Source of the DNA: JBDZUZ01 sp040255445 | GTDB taxonomy: Bacteria > Planctomycetota > Phycisphaerae > Phycisphaerales > UBA1924 | Direction of reading: 5' to 3' | NCBI GenBank assembly: GCA_040255445.1 | Contig: JBDZUZ010000034.1 | Location: 1 to 25,906, forward strand | DNA: 25,906 nt | In this document: one piece after another, positions 7,175 to 14,582 of the stretch | Layout of the letters: every line of letters begins with the position of its first letter | Numbering within the stretch: position 1 is the stretch's first letter | Notes under the pieces: generated by a model | Told to the model about the DNA's origin: nothing | The model's input: only the letters and a program-made list of their open reading frames with translations | The model's database searches: none | Translations under genes and position numbers: made by a program

Positions 7175-7206
7175 TTGCGAGGGGGTCGATCTGGAGGCGA
7201 CTTAGA

Positions 7207-7320
7207 GCCGTAACCGACCAAGGAGTGTCGGCGTGGCAACCCAAGCCGCAGACCACGATATTCAGCCCTTGGTATGGGTGTCGGACCGCCTGGGATGGTG
7301 GGCGGTCCGGCACCTTTTTT
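7207..7320 (+). ncRNA. Candidate structured small RNA ending at a strong terminator
   Basis: This is a plus-strand stretch with three successive foldable units. The first is GCC-(N4)-CCGAC/GTCGG-(N3)-GGC around a loop carrying CAAGGAGT (7208-7237). The second has arms CCAAG/CTTGG (7241-7272). The third is the intrinsic terminator at 7277-7320. No plus-strand gene lies upstream (yajQ is divergent), so the terminator needs some transcript to end. A purine-rich Shine-Dalgarno-like loop is common in small regulatory RNAs. No clear promoter was found, and no known RNA family is recognised, so this is a proposal. Confidence 0.3.
7277..7320 (+). terminator. Strong plus-strand intrinsic terminator without an obvious gene
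   Basis: The arms GGTG-T-CGGACCGCC (7277-7290) and GGCGGTCCG-G-CACC (7301-7314) form a 14-bp stem with one T-G wobble and a ten-base loop, followed directly by TTTTTT (7315-7320). The U tract is on the plus strand only. On the minus strand, the direction of sixA, the A tract precedes the hairpin, so it is not a standard terminator for sixA although it begins right after the sixA stop codon. Confidence 0.85.
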
Positions 7321-7329
7321 CTGCGCTCG

Positions 7330-7785
7330 TCAGCGTTCCGGGGCCCGCACCCGCGTGACGACCTCCGCCGCGCTATTGATGACGACCAGCTCGCCGGTGC
7401 TCAGTGGCGGGGTGCCGGCGGCGATCAGGTCGAGGAGGACGTGCAGGTTCGGGTTGTGACCCACCAGCAGCGTCGGCTCCTTGCGGTGCAGCGCCTGCGA
7501 AGCGAGCTGGATCATGCCCTGCGGCGTTGTGTCGGGGTGGAGTTCGTTGATCTCGCGGAGCGGCAGGTTCAACGCCTCGGCGATGATCGCGCCGGTCCGG
7601 CGGGAGCGTTCCGCCTCGCTCACATAGACGACCGCGGGCCGGTACCGCGATCCCGCGGCCGATTGGAACCAGCCAGCCAGAAACTCCGCTTGCCTGACCC
7701 CTGTGGCGGTCAGGGCGCGGTCCTCATCCCGGCCGGACTCCGAGGCGGGCTGCGCCTCGGCGTGACGAAGGAGAAGAGCGAACAC
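7330..7785 (-). CDS. sixA: SixA-type phosphohistidine phosphatase
   Basis: This is a histidine-phosphatase-superfamily protein of 151 aa. I chose the GTG at 7785: it gives 'MFALLLRHAEA' with the phosphoacceptor at His8, the same position as in E. coli SixA, and it follows GGAG. Further marks are 'DRALTATGVRQAEFLAGWF', 'YVSEAERSRRTGAIIAEAL' and the second catalytic motif 'TLLVGHNPNLHVLLDLI'. SixA dephosphorylates phosphohistidine, known for ArcB and for the nitrogen phosphotransferase protein NPr in E. coli. The target here is unknown, although the histidine kinase at 4411-5946 is close by. Upstream-extended frames contain Pro/Gly-rich non-family sequence and overlap the promoter candidate at 7871-7898. 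Confidence 0.88.
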   Translation of the reverse strand: MFALLLRHAEAQPASESGRDEDRALTATGVRQAEFLAGWFQSAAGSRYRPAVVYVSEAERSRRTGAIIAEALNLPLREINELHPDTTPQGMIQLASQALHRKEPTLLVGHNPNLHVLLDLIAAGTPPLSTGELVVINSAAEVVTRVRAPER

Positions 7786-7870
7786 GGCACCGTGCTCCAG
7801 CGCGGAGGTGGGGTTGCGGCCCGGCCGGGGCGGAGTCTGCAAGCTCCCGGTCGGACCACCTCGATAGGTG

Positions 7871-7898
7871 AATATAGCAGAGTCGGGCGGAGGTGAAA
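7871..7898 (-). promoter_or_regulatory. Candidate sigma-70-like promoter for sixA
   Basis: On the minus strand, TTTCAC (7893-7898) and TATATT (7871-7876) are separated by 16 bp. This puts a start about 70-75 nt upstream of the sixA GTG at 7785, which agrees with the chosen short start. The AT-rich -10 stands out locally. It is inferred from consensus only. Confidence 0.45.
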
Positions 7899-7984
7899 GG
7901 CCCCTCATTTCGCGTACCCTGTAAGGGGGCTGATCCCGGAGGTCACGCCGGGCCCTACATGGCACTCACGGCAGGCGGGAAGCA

Positions 7985-10075
7985 ATGCTCGGGGCGATCG
8001 GTCCATATGAGGTTCAGGGCGAGCTCGGCCGGGGCGGGATGGGCGTGGTCTACCGCGCGCTCGACCGCCGTCTGCAACGGCCTGTCGCGATCAAGGCCCT
8101 CCGGCCCGACATCGCGGCGGACGAGACCGCCCGGACGCGGCTGCGGACCGAGGCGCTCCACCTGGCCGCGCTGAACCACCCCAACATCGCGGCGATCCAC
8201 GGTGTCGAGGAGGACGACGACGGCTTCTACATCGTGATGGAGTTCGTGGAGGGGCCGACGCTCACCGACCGCATCTGGACCGAGGCCAACTCGGCGCCGC
8301 TCCCCGAGGGTGAGTCGCTCCGCATCGCCCGCCAGGTCGCGGCCGGTCTCGCCGCCGCCCACGCCGCGGGCATCGTGCACCGAGACCTCAAGCCAGACAA
8401 CGTGAAAGTGCGGCCCGATGGGCTGGTCAAGATCCTCGACTTTGGCATCGCCTCGGCGCGGCACGAGGAGGTCTCGCCATCAGATGCGACCGTGGTGCAG
8501 TCTTCCGAACCGATCACGGTCTCGGGCACGCCCGGCTACATGAGCCCCGAGCAGCTCCGCGGCGGGCACCCCGGTGTTGAATCAGACATCTGGGCGTTCG
8601 GGTGCCTGCTCTACGAAATGCTGGTCGGGCGGCCGCCATTCCGCGGGACGACGACGGTCGATCTCGCCGCGGCGACGCTGCTGGGTACGCCGGATATGGC
8701 CTTGGTCCCCATGTCGGCCCGCGGCGTGATCGTCCGCTGTCTGCACAAGGAGGCAGCGGGGAGACCATCCTCGATGCAGGAAGCGCTCGGCCTGCTGGAT
8801 TCGGGCCTGGCCACCAGCGAAGTGTCGTGGCGGCCGCCGGCGGCGGCGCCGGCCACGCGGTCCTTGATCGGCCGAGATGAGCCGATCCGCTCGATCGCGG
8901 CGGCCATCGGCGCTGGGCGGTGTGTCCGCGTCGTCGGCGGGGCCGGGGTGGGCGCGAGCAGCGCTGCCGAGGCTGGGATCGCGGCGTGGGCGGCGGGTGC
9001 AGCGGCGAACGCCGGTGTGTGTCGGTTGCTGATCCCCGAGCTGGAGCAGCCGGGCGCGGTGCTCGAGTGGCTCGGTACACAGCTGGGGATCGGGACATCG
9101 CTCGAGATCGACTGGTTCGCGGAGCGTGCGGCGGCGGTCGACGGGTTGGTCGTGCTGGTTGATGCCGGCGCGGATCCATCGCGGACGGGCGCGGTGCTGG
9201 CCGATGCGGTTGCCGCGGCGGGCGGGCGGAGCGTTCTTGTCCGCGACACCATGGACCGGACGGGGGTCGGCGTGATCACGATCGGCCCGCTGTCGGCGCC
9301 GGACCCCGACGATGCGGCGGTGGCGGCGGGCCGCAGCAGGCTCGATGCCGCGCGGATGCTGATCGGGCTCGGGGGCGGCGCGAGGCCGTCGGCCGAGGAG
9401 CTGCGGATCATCGCGCGGGCGTGCCACATCTCGGGCGGGTCGCCGCGCGCGGTGCAACTGGTCGCCGCGGGCGGGCGTGAGATCGGGCTGGCGCGGTTGA
9501 TCACCACGATCGAACGTCGGATGTGGTCGGGGCAGATGAGCACGGCGGGCACGCAGATCGACAGCGCGACCCGGGCGCGGGTGATGACCGCATGGGCGAT
9601 CGACCAGGCCGGTGACGATGCGCGGCTGGTGCTGTGCGCCTCATCGGCGTTGTGGGGCGAGTTCGATGCCGCGGTGATCGCGGGGGTGATGCGGACCGGC
9701 GGCGAGAAGGATGCGGCCCGTTACCTGCCGCGGCTGGAGCGGCTGTCTGCATTGGGGCTGATCGAAGGTTCGGCGGGCGGGCAGTCGGCGGGCAGGTTCA
9801 CCGTGCCCCGGGTGACGCGGGCGGTGGTTCGGGCCTCAACGCCCCCCGAGGCGTGGGACGCGGTGTGTCGGGCCCATTTCCGGTATTGTTCAGATCTTCT
9901 GCGCCGGCTGCGGGAGAGCGCTGGCGACAGGTTCGAACGCCCGCGGCTCGGTCAGGTGTTCCGCGAACGTCACGCGGACCTTCTGGCGGCTTCTCTGTGG
10001 GGCCGGGCCCGTGGCGAGGACGGCGTGGCCGCGGAGCGGGTTCGTGAGGTCGCGGCGGAGTACCGGAACGCCTGA
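7985..10075 (+). CDS. Serine/threonine protein kinase fused to a degenerate STAND-like NTPase domain
   Basis: Residues 8-270 form a complete Hanks-type kinase: 'GRGGMGVVY' loop (15-23), Lys37 in 'VAIK', helix-C Glu56, 'HRDLKPDN' with Asp134, DFG Asp152, 'GTPGYMSPEQ' and 'DIWAFGCLLYEML'. All catalytic residues are present. There is no transmembrane helix. After a Pro/Ala linker, residues 292-696 follow STAND/AAA-type predicted-ATPase order: 'LIGRDEPI', a P-loop-like 'GGAGVGASS' (318-326), a Walker B-like 'GLVVLVDAG' (Asp393), a 'SGGSPRAVQLVA' motif and a winged-helix-like region. The P-loop lysine is replaced by Ala324, so ATP hydrolysis there is doubtful. The stop overlaps the ATP-grasp start by one base (TGATG). 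It is probably cytosolic; the substrate is unknown. Confidence 0.92.
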   Translation: MLGAIGPYEVQGELGRGGMGVVYRALDRRLQRPVAIKALRPDIAADETARTRLRTEALHLAALNHPNIAAIHGVEEDDDGFYIVMEFVEGPTLTDRIWTEANSAPLPEGESLRIARQVAAGLAAAHAAGIVHRDLKPDNVKVRPDGLVKILDFGIASARHEEVSPSDATVVQSSEPITVSGTPGYMSPEQLRGGHPGVESDIWAFGCLLYEMLVGRPPFRGTTTVDLAAATLLGTPDMALVPMSARGVIVRCLHKEAAGRPSSMQEALGLLDSGLATSEVSWRPPAAAPATRSLIGRDEPIRSIAAAIGAGRCVRVVGGAGVGASSAAEAGIAAWAAGAAANAGVCRLLIPELEQPGAVLEWLGTQLGIGTSLEIDWFAERAAAVDGLVVLVDAGADPSRTGAVLADAVAAAGGRSVLVRDTMDRTGVGVITIGPLSAPDPDDAAVAAGRSRLDAARMLIGLGGGARPSAEELRIIARACHISGGSPRAVQLVAAGGREIGLARLITTIERRMWSGQMSTAGTQIDSATRARVMTAWAIDQAGDDARLVLCASSALWGEFDAAVIAGVMRTGGEKDAARYLPRLERLSALGLIEGSAGGQSAGRFTVPRVTRAVVRASTPPEAWDAVCRAHFRYCSDLLRRLRESAGDRFERPRLGQVFRERHADLLAASLWGRARGEDGVAAERVREVAAEYRNA

Positions 10076-11037
10076 TGATCGACGCATCGACGGTTTCGAC
10101 CAACGCGGTGATGGAGGAAGTGGTCCGCGCTGTGTGCGAGACACGCGGGATCGCTGTCGAGTCGTTCTGCCAGGGCTGGGTGCTGCGGCTCTCGCGTGGC
10201 GAGGGCGAAGCGCGGGACGTGCGCTTCACTTACGGCTTCAGCCTCGGGCTCAACTCGGCCTCGGCGCACCAGCTCGCCACCGACAAGTCGGCGACCGCGG
10301 GTGTTCTGGCGCGGGAGCGCATCCCGGTCGTGGCCCACGAGCTCTTTCTGCACCCATCGATGAACGCGTATGTCGGGCCTGATGGGAACGGGCCGCGGCT
10401 CAAGGCGGCGTTTGAGCAGTGGGGCGGCGATGTCGTGGTGAAGGACAACACCGGCACCGGCGGCGACGGGGTCTTTCGGTGCCGCACGTTGCGTGAGCTC
10501 GAGCAGCGGTCGGCGCAGCTCTTCCAGCGGGTGCGTTCGGTCGCGGTTTGCCCGTTTGTCGACATTCAGCGCGAGCTGCGTTTCATCGTGCTGGGCGATC
10601 GGTGCGAGGTCGTGTACCGCAAGGACCGGCCGGCGATCCGCGGCGACGGCACGCGGACCGTGCATGCGCTGCTGACGGAGGCGATGGGCGGCGCGGGCGT
10701 GCGCGTTCGGGGGACGCCGGCGGAGATCGTCGACCGGCTCGAGGATGTTTTGCCCGCGGGTCAGGAACTGCTGCTGGATTGGCGGCACAACATCGGGCGG
10801 GGTGCGCTGCCGGTGCTGGTCGAGGGCGAATCGGAGGCCGAATCGCTCGCGCTGCGGGCGGCGGCGGTGGTTGGTGTGCGGTTCGGCAGTGTGGATGTGG
10901 TCGAGACCGGGAGCGGGCTCGCGGTGCTCGAGATCAACTCGGGCGTGATGATGGAAGGTCTGGCGCAGGTGCATCCCAAAGGCCGCGAGATCGCGGAAAG
11001 GGTGTACGGTCGCGCGGTGGCGATGCTGTTTGAGTGA
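10075..11037 (+). CDS. ATP-grasp domain protein, uncharacterised carboxylate-amine ligase-like
   Basis: The 320-aa soluble protein has a small N-terminal domain, then 'LATDKSATAGVLARERIPV' (the ATP-grasp entry helix seen in cyanophycin/glutathione-synthetase-like enzymes). Next are Lys123 in 'VVVKDNTGTGGDGVF' with its glycine-rich loop, 'CPFVDIQRELRFIVLGDR', 'IRGDGTRTV', and the C-terminal Mg-binding set Asp274 ('FGSVDVVE') plus Glu286/Asn288 in 'LEINSGVMMEG'. Catalytic residues look intact. ATP-grasp enzymes join a carboxylate to an amine or thiol via an acyl phosphate; the substrates here cannot be read from sequence. I recall similar unassigned stand-alone ATP-grasp proteins with the same 'LEINSGVMM' ending in other bacteria. 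It is translationally coupled to the kinase, which argues for a joint role. Confidence 0.85.
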   Translation: MIDASTVSTNAVMEEVVRAVCETRGIAVESFCQGWVLRLSRGEGEARDVRFTYGFSLGLNSASAHQLATDKSATAGVLARERIPVVAHELFLHPSMNAYVGPDGNGPRLKAAFEQWGGDVVVKDNTGTGGDGVFRCRTLRELEQRSAQLFQRVRSVAVCPFVDIQRELRFIVLGDRCEVVYRKDRPAIRGDGTRTVHALLTEAMGGAGVRVRGTPAEIVDRLEDVLPAGQELLLDWRHNIGRGALPVLVEGESEAESLALRAAAVVGVRFGSVDVVETGSGLAVLEINSGVMMEGLAQVHPKGREIAERVYGRAVAMLFE

Positions 11038-11068
11038 CGCCGCATCGGCGGCGATGAAGGAGCGCTTC

Positions 11069-12463
11069 ATGCAAGGGTTCAAGCGGATCGTGGGTGCGGC
11101 GGTGGTCTCCCTGCTCGCGGGGGTCGCCGCGGGGCAGCAGGAGCCGATCGCCTTCGTGGGCGCGACGATCATCCCGATCGACGGGCAGGAGATCGAGGGC
11201 GGTATTCTGATTGTCCACGAGGGCAAGATCGAGGCGGTGGGCTCCGCCGCGGCGATGACGATCCCGGCGGACATGAAGCAGGTTGATGTCCGCGGCAAGG
11301 TGATCATGCCCGGGCTCGTCGACACGCACAGCCACATCGGCGGTGTGGGCGGGGCGGACGGCAGCGCGACGATCCAGCCGCAGGTCCGTGTGATGGACTC
11401 GATCAATGTGTTCGACAGCGGGTTCCGCCGCGCGGTGGCGGGCGGGTTGACAACGCTGAACGTCATGCCCGGGTCGGGTCATCTGCTGAGCGGGCAGACG
11501 GTGTATCTCAAGCTCCGTGATGGTGTGACGCGCATCGAGGAGATGACGATCAAGCCGCCCGAGGGCTCGAACCTCGTCTCGCCGCTGGGCGGGATGAAGA
11601 TGGCCAACGGCACCAACCCGCTGCGTGATCCGCCCTTCTCGGGCACGCGCGGCAAGAGCGCGGCGATGATGCGCGAGCAGCTCATCAAGGCGCAGGAGTA
11701 CAAGGCCAAGCTCGGGGCCGCGGGCGATGACGAGAGCAAGAAGCCGGCGCGGGACCTGGCGATGGAGGGCCTGGTTGAGGTGCTCGAGGGCCGGCGGATG
11801 GTGCACCACCACACGCACCGCGCCGACGACATCATGACGGTGCTGCGGCTCAAGAAGGAATTCGGCTTCCGCGTGGTGCTGCATCACGTGAGCGAGGCGT
11901 GGAAGGTCGCCGATGAGATCGCCGAGGCGGGTGTGGGCTGCTCGGCGATCGTGATCGACTCGCCGGGCGGCAAGCTCGAGGCGGTGGGGCTCTCGCTCGA
12001 GACGGGCAAGGCGCTCGAAGAGGCGGGAGCGGAGGTCGCGTTCCATACGGATGACTGGATCACTGATTCACGGCTGTTCCTGCGGAGCGCAGCGCTTGCC
12101 GTGCGGGCGGGGATGTCGCGCGAAGCAGCGCTCAAGGCGCTGACACAGGCGGGCGCGGACATGATGGACATGGGCGATCGCGTCGGCTCGCTGACGGCGG
12201 GGAAGGATGCGGACTTCATCATTCTCAGCGGCGACCCGCTGAGTGTGTACACCAAGGTGGAGCAGACCTGGGTCGAGGGTGTGAAGGTTTTCGACAGGTC
12301 TGACCCCGAAGACCGGCTGTTCGCGGTCGGCGGCTTTGGCGCGGGGAACGATCAGGAGCCGTATATGTGCTGCGCTTCGGGCGCTCAGGCGTTTGGCAGC
12401 AGCGGGACAGTGTGGCAGTTCGGCGGTGCGAACGCCGGTGGCGGGAATGGGGGTGGCCAGTGA
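11069..12463 (+). CDS. Secreted metal-dependent amidohydrolase (imidazolonepropionase-like)
   Basis: The ATG at 11069 follows AAGGAG at ideal spacing and yields 464 aa beginning with a signal peptide ('AAVVSLLAGVAAGQQEP'). The upstream TTG start overlapping the ATP-grasp gene has no such support. The amidohydrolase TIM-barrel marks are present: 'VIMPGLVDTHSHIGG' with metal ligands His87/His89, 'VHHHTHRADD' (His250), 'LHHVSEAW' (His272/273) and 'FHTDDW' (Asp328). The C-terminal beta-sandwich return is 'VGSLTAGKDADFIILSGDPL'. A 45-residue Gly/Ala/Cys tail follows. The enzyme should hydrolyse cyclic amides or peptide-like bonds outside the cytosol; the substrate is unknown. It is 31 nt after the ATP-grasp gene and joined to the next gene by TGATG. 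Confidence 0.9.
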   Translation: MQGFKRIVGAAVVSLLAGVAAGQQEPIAFVGATIIPIDGQEIEGGILIVHEGKIEAVGSAAAMTIPADMKQVDVRGKVIMPGLVDTHSHIGGVGGADGSATIQPQVRVMDSINVFDSGFRRAVAGGLTTLNVMPGSGHLLSGQTVYLKLRDGVTRIEEMTIKPPEGSNLVSPLGGMKMANGTNPLRDPPFSGTRGKSAAMMREQLIKAQEYKAKLGAAGDDESKKPARDLAMEGLVEVLEGRRMVHHHTHRADDIMTVLRLKKEFGFRVVLHHVSEAWKVADEIAEAGVGCSAIVIDSPGGKLEAVGLSLETGKALEEAGAEVAFHTDDWITDSRLFLRSAALAVRAGMSREAALKALTQAGADMMDMGDRVGSLTAGKDADFIILSGDPLSVYTKVEQTWVEGVKVFDRSDPEDRLFAVGGFGAGNDQEPYMCCASGAQAFGSSGTVWQFGGANAGGGNGGGQ

Positions 12464-13743
12464 TGCGTGCACGAATCGGTGTGATGGCGGCGGCGTTCAT
12501 CGCCGCGGTCGGCGGGCTTGCGAGTCTCGCGGCCGCGCAGGTTGCGGTGAAGGGTGAGACGGTCTACACGATGGCGGGCGAGCCGATCAAGAACGGCGTC
12601 GTCGTCGTCACCGATGGGAAGATCGCGGCGGTCGGCCCCGCGGCGAGCGTGCGCGTGCCCGAGGGACACCGCGTGCTCACGGCGAAGGTCGTCACGCCGG
12701 GACTGATCGATGCGCGGGGCACGGTGGGCGTCTCGGGTATTCTGAATCAGCGGCAGGACCAGGATCAGCTCGAGAGTTCATCGCCGATCCAGCCGGAGCT
12801 GCGGGCGATCGATGCGTACAACCCGCATGATCCGCTGGTCGCGTGGGTGCGGGGGTTCGGCATCACGACGATCAACACGGGCCACGCGCCCGGCGAGGTG
12901 ATCTCCGGGCAGACCTGCATCGTCAAGACCAGCGGCAACACGATCGATGCCGCGCTGGTAAAGGAGACGGGCGCGGTCGCCGCGACGATCAGCCCCAGTG
13001 CGCAGAAGGGCGGCGGCAAGAGCCCCGGCACCCGCGCCAAGATGGTCGCGATCCTGCGCGAGGAGTTGATCAAGGCCCGTGCGTACGCCGAAAAGCGGGC
13101 GAAGAAAGAGGACGCGGCGGCGGATGGGTCGAGCGATACTGCCGACGGCGATGGGGAGGCGGGGAAGAGCTCATCGCCGGACCGGAACCTGCGGCTCGAG
13201 ACGCTCGAGAAGGTTCTCGCCGGCGAGATCCCGCTGCTCGTCACCGCGCACCGCGCCCAGGACATCGACACCGTGCTGCGGCTCCAGAAGGAGTTCGGCT
13301 TCCGACTCATTCTCGACGGCGCGGCCGAGTCGTACCTGCTCGTCGATCAGCTCAAGGCCGCCGATGTGCCGGTGTTCATGCACCCGACGATGATGCGGGC
13401 GTTCGGCGAGCTCGAGAACATGAGCGTCGAGACCGCGGCGACGCTGGCGGAGGCGGGGATCCCTGTCGCCATTCAGAGCGGCTTTGAGAGCTATGTGCCC
13501 AAGTCGCGGGTGGTGCTCTTCGAGGCCGGCATCGCGGCGGCCAATGGCCTGGGGATCGACGGCGCGCTGCGGGCGATCACTATCACGCCGGCAAAGATCC
13601 TGGGCATCGACAGCCGCGTCGGATCGATCGAGGTCGGCAAGGACGGCGATCTCGCGCTGTACGACGGCGACCCGTTCGAGTACACCACGCACTGCACCGC
13701 GGTGGTGATCGAGGGCGCTGTCGTCAGCGAGGAGGTTCGCTGA
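12463..13743 (+). CDS. Second amidohydrolase-fold protein with eroded metal site
   Basis: The 426-aa paralogue of the preceding protein has its own signal peptide ('AAAFIAAVGGLASLAAAQV'). It keeps the fold marks 'KVVTPGLIDARG', 'GFGITTINTGHAPGEVISGQ', 'RAQDIDTVLRLQKEFGFRLIL' and 'VGSIEVGKDGDLALYDGDPF'. The active site differs. The HxH pair is replaced by Arg85/Thr87 ('LIDARGTV'). The 'LHHVSEAW' segment becomes 'LDGAAESY', and 'FHTDDW' becomes 'IQSGFESY'. Only His263 ('TAHRAQDI') remains. Hence it is probably a catalytically inactive partner or a binding subunit of its neighbour. It starts in the stop codon of that gene (TGATG) and ends inside a 20-bp convergent overlap with motB. A charged insert lies at about 210-240. 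Confidence 0.88.
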   Translation: MRARIGVMAAAFIAAVGGLASLAAAQVAVKGETVYTMAGEPIKNGVVVVTDGKIAAVGPAASVRVPEGHRVLTAKVVTPGLIDARGTVGVSGILNQRQDQDQLESSSPIQPELRAIDAYNPHDPLVAWVRGFGITTINTGHAPGEVISGQTCIVKTSGNTIDAALVKETGAVAATISPSAQKGGGKSPGTRAKMVAILREELIKARAYAEKRAKKEDAAADGSSDTADGDGEAGKSSSPDRNLRLETLEKVLAGEIPLLVTAHRAQDIDTVLRLQKEFGFRLILDGAAESYLLVDQLKAADVPVFMHPTMMRAFGELENMSVETAATLAEAGIPVAIQSGFESYVPKSRVVLFEAGIAAANGLGIDGALRAITITPAKILGIDSRVGSIEVGKDGDLALYDGDPFEYTTHCTAVVIEGAVVSEEVR

Positions 13744-14566
13744 CCGGAGCTGGCTCGGACGCTGGCTCGCTCTCCTGCTGACCGGGAGCGATCGTGTCGG
13801 TCACGACGATCTCCACGCGCTGGTTGGAGCGGTCGACATCGCGCTCATAGGTCCGCGGCGTGACGCGGTCGGAGTCGCCCACCGCGACGATGCGCAGGTT
13901 GTCCCAGCGAAGGCCCGCATCAACGAGCGCCGCTGCCGCGGCGAGGCCGCGCTCGTACGAGAGCTGCATCGCGCGACGCGGGTCACGCATGCTCTCGAAC
14001 GGGCTTACGTGCCCGCGCACTTCGATCACCCACCGTTGGTCGCGGAGCTTCTGGGCGGTCTCGACGAGGGTGCGACGCCCGCTCTCTGAGAGCAGCGCGG
14101 AGCGGTCGTCGAAGGGGACCGACGCGGTAATGCGTTCGTAATCACTGGGGCGGATGGCCTGTTGCTCGGGGTGTTTGCCGGAGACGCCCGGGTCGTTGCT
14201 GTGACCGCGCATGCGGGCGACGCGCTTCAGGAACTCGCGATCGGCCTGGTTATCGGGGTCGAGGGGGTTGTTGAAGGCCTCGCGGACGGAGATGACGAAC
14301 TCGACCATGGTGCTGTTGTCGAAGCCGCCCATCTCGTCCTCGCCGCCGATGCCGCCCGCGGTGGGCTTGTTCATGTTCATGGCCAGCAGGATGACGAAGA
14401 AGCCCATGATGAGCATGACCATGTCGGCGAACGAGATCAGCCACTCGGGCGCGCCCTCGTGTCCTTCCTCGTGGCCTCCGCCCCCGTGATGACCACCGCC
14501 GCCGCCGTGGTGTTCACCGCCGTGCGAGTCCTCCGCGTGGCCTTCCTTCTTCTCATGGTCTGACAT
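13724..14566 (-). CDS. motB: Flagellar motor stator protein MotB with His/Gly-rich head
   Basis: MotB is the stator component anchored to peptidoglycan. The ATG at 14566 follows GGAG at 8 bp and gives 280 aa; an in-frame ATG 30 nt further upstream would overlap motA. The membrane helix 'PEWLISFADMVMLIMGFFVI' carries the ion-conducting Asp48. The C-terminal OmpA-like domain includes 'WVIEVRGHVSP' and 'SNQRVEIVVTD'; the usual 'GHTD' is altered to GHVS. The cytoplasmic N-terminus (about 10-38) is unusually rich in His and Gly, with ten or so His. The last 20 bp overlap the end of the convergent amidohydrolase gene. No flagellar genes other than motA are in the window. Confidence 0.92.
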   Translation of the reverse strand: MSDHEKKEGHAEDSHGGEHHGGGGGHHGGGGHEEGHEGAPEWLISFADMVMLIMGFFVILLAMNMNKPTAGGIGGEDEMGGFDNSTMVEFVISVREAFNNPLDPDNQADREFLKRVARMRGHSNDPGVSGKHPEQQAIRPSDYERITASVPFDDRSALLSESGRRTLVETAQKLRDQRWVIEVRGHVSPFESMRDPRRAMQLSYERGLAAAAALVDAGLRWDNLRIVAVGDSDRVTPRTYERDVDRSNQRVEIVVTDTIAPGQQESEPASEPAPVSEPPR

Positions 14567-14582
14567 GCGGTGAACTCCGTCA

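Noticed and set aside
7233..7358. Plus-strand ORF with AAGGAG before GTG, 41 aa containing W and WW, resembling a trp-type leader peptide ahead of a hairpin
   Set aside because: The frame runs straight through the strong terminator and no biosynthetic gene follows on the plus strand; sixA is antisense. More likely the AAGGAG is part of an RNA hairpin loop.
11030..11068. TTG start overlapping the ATP-grasp stop for the amidohydrolase
   Set aside because: The ATG at 11069 has a perfectly spaced AAGGAG and begins a proper signal peptide.
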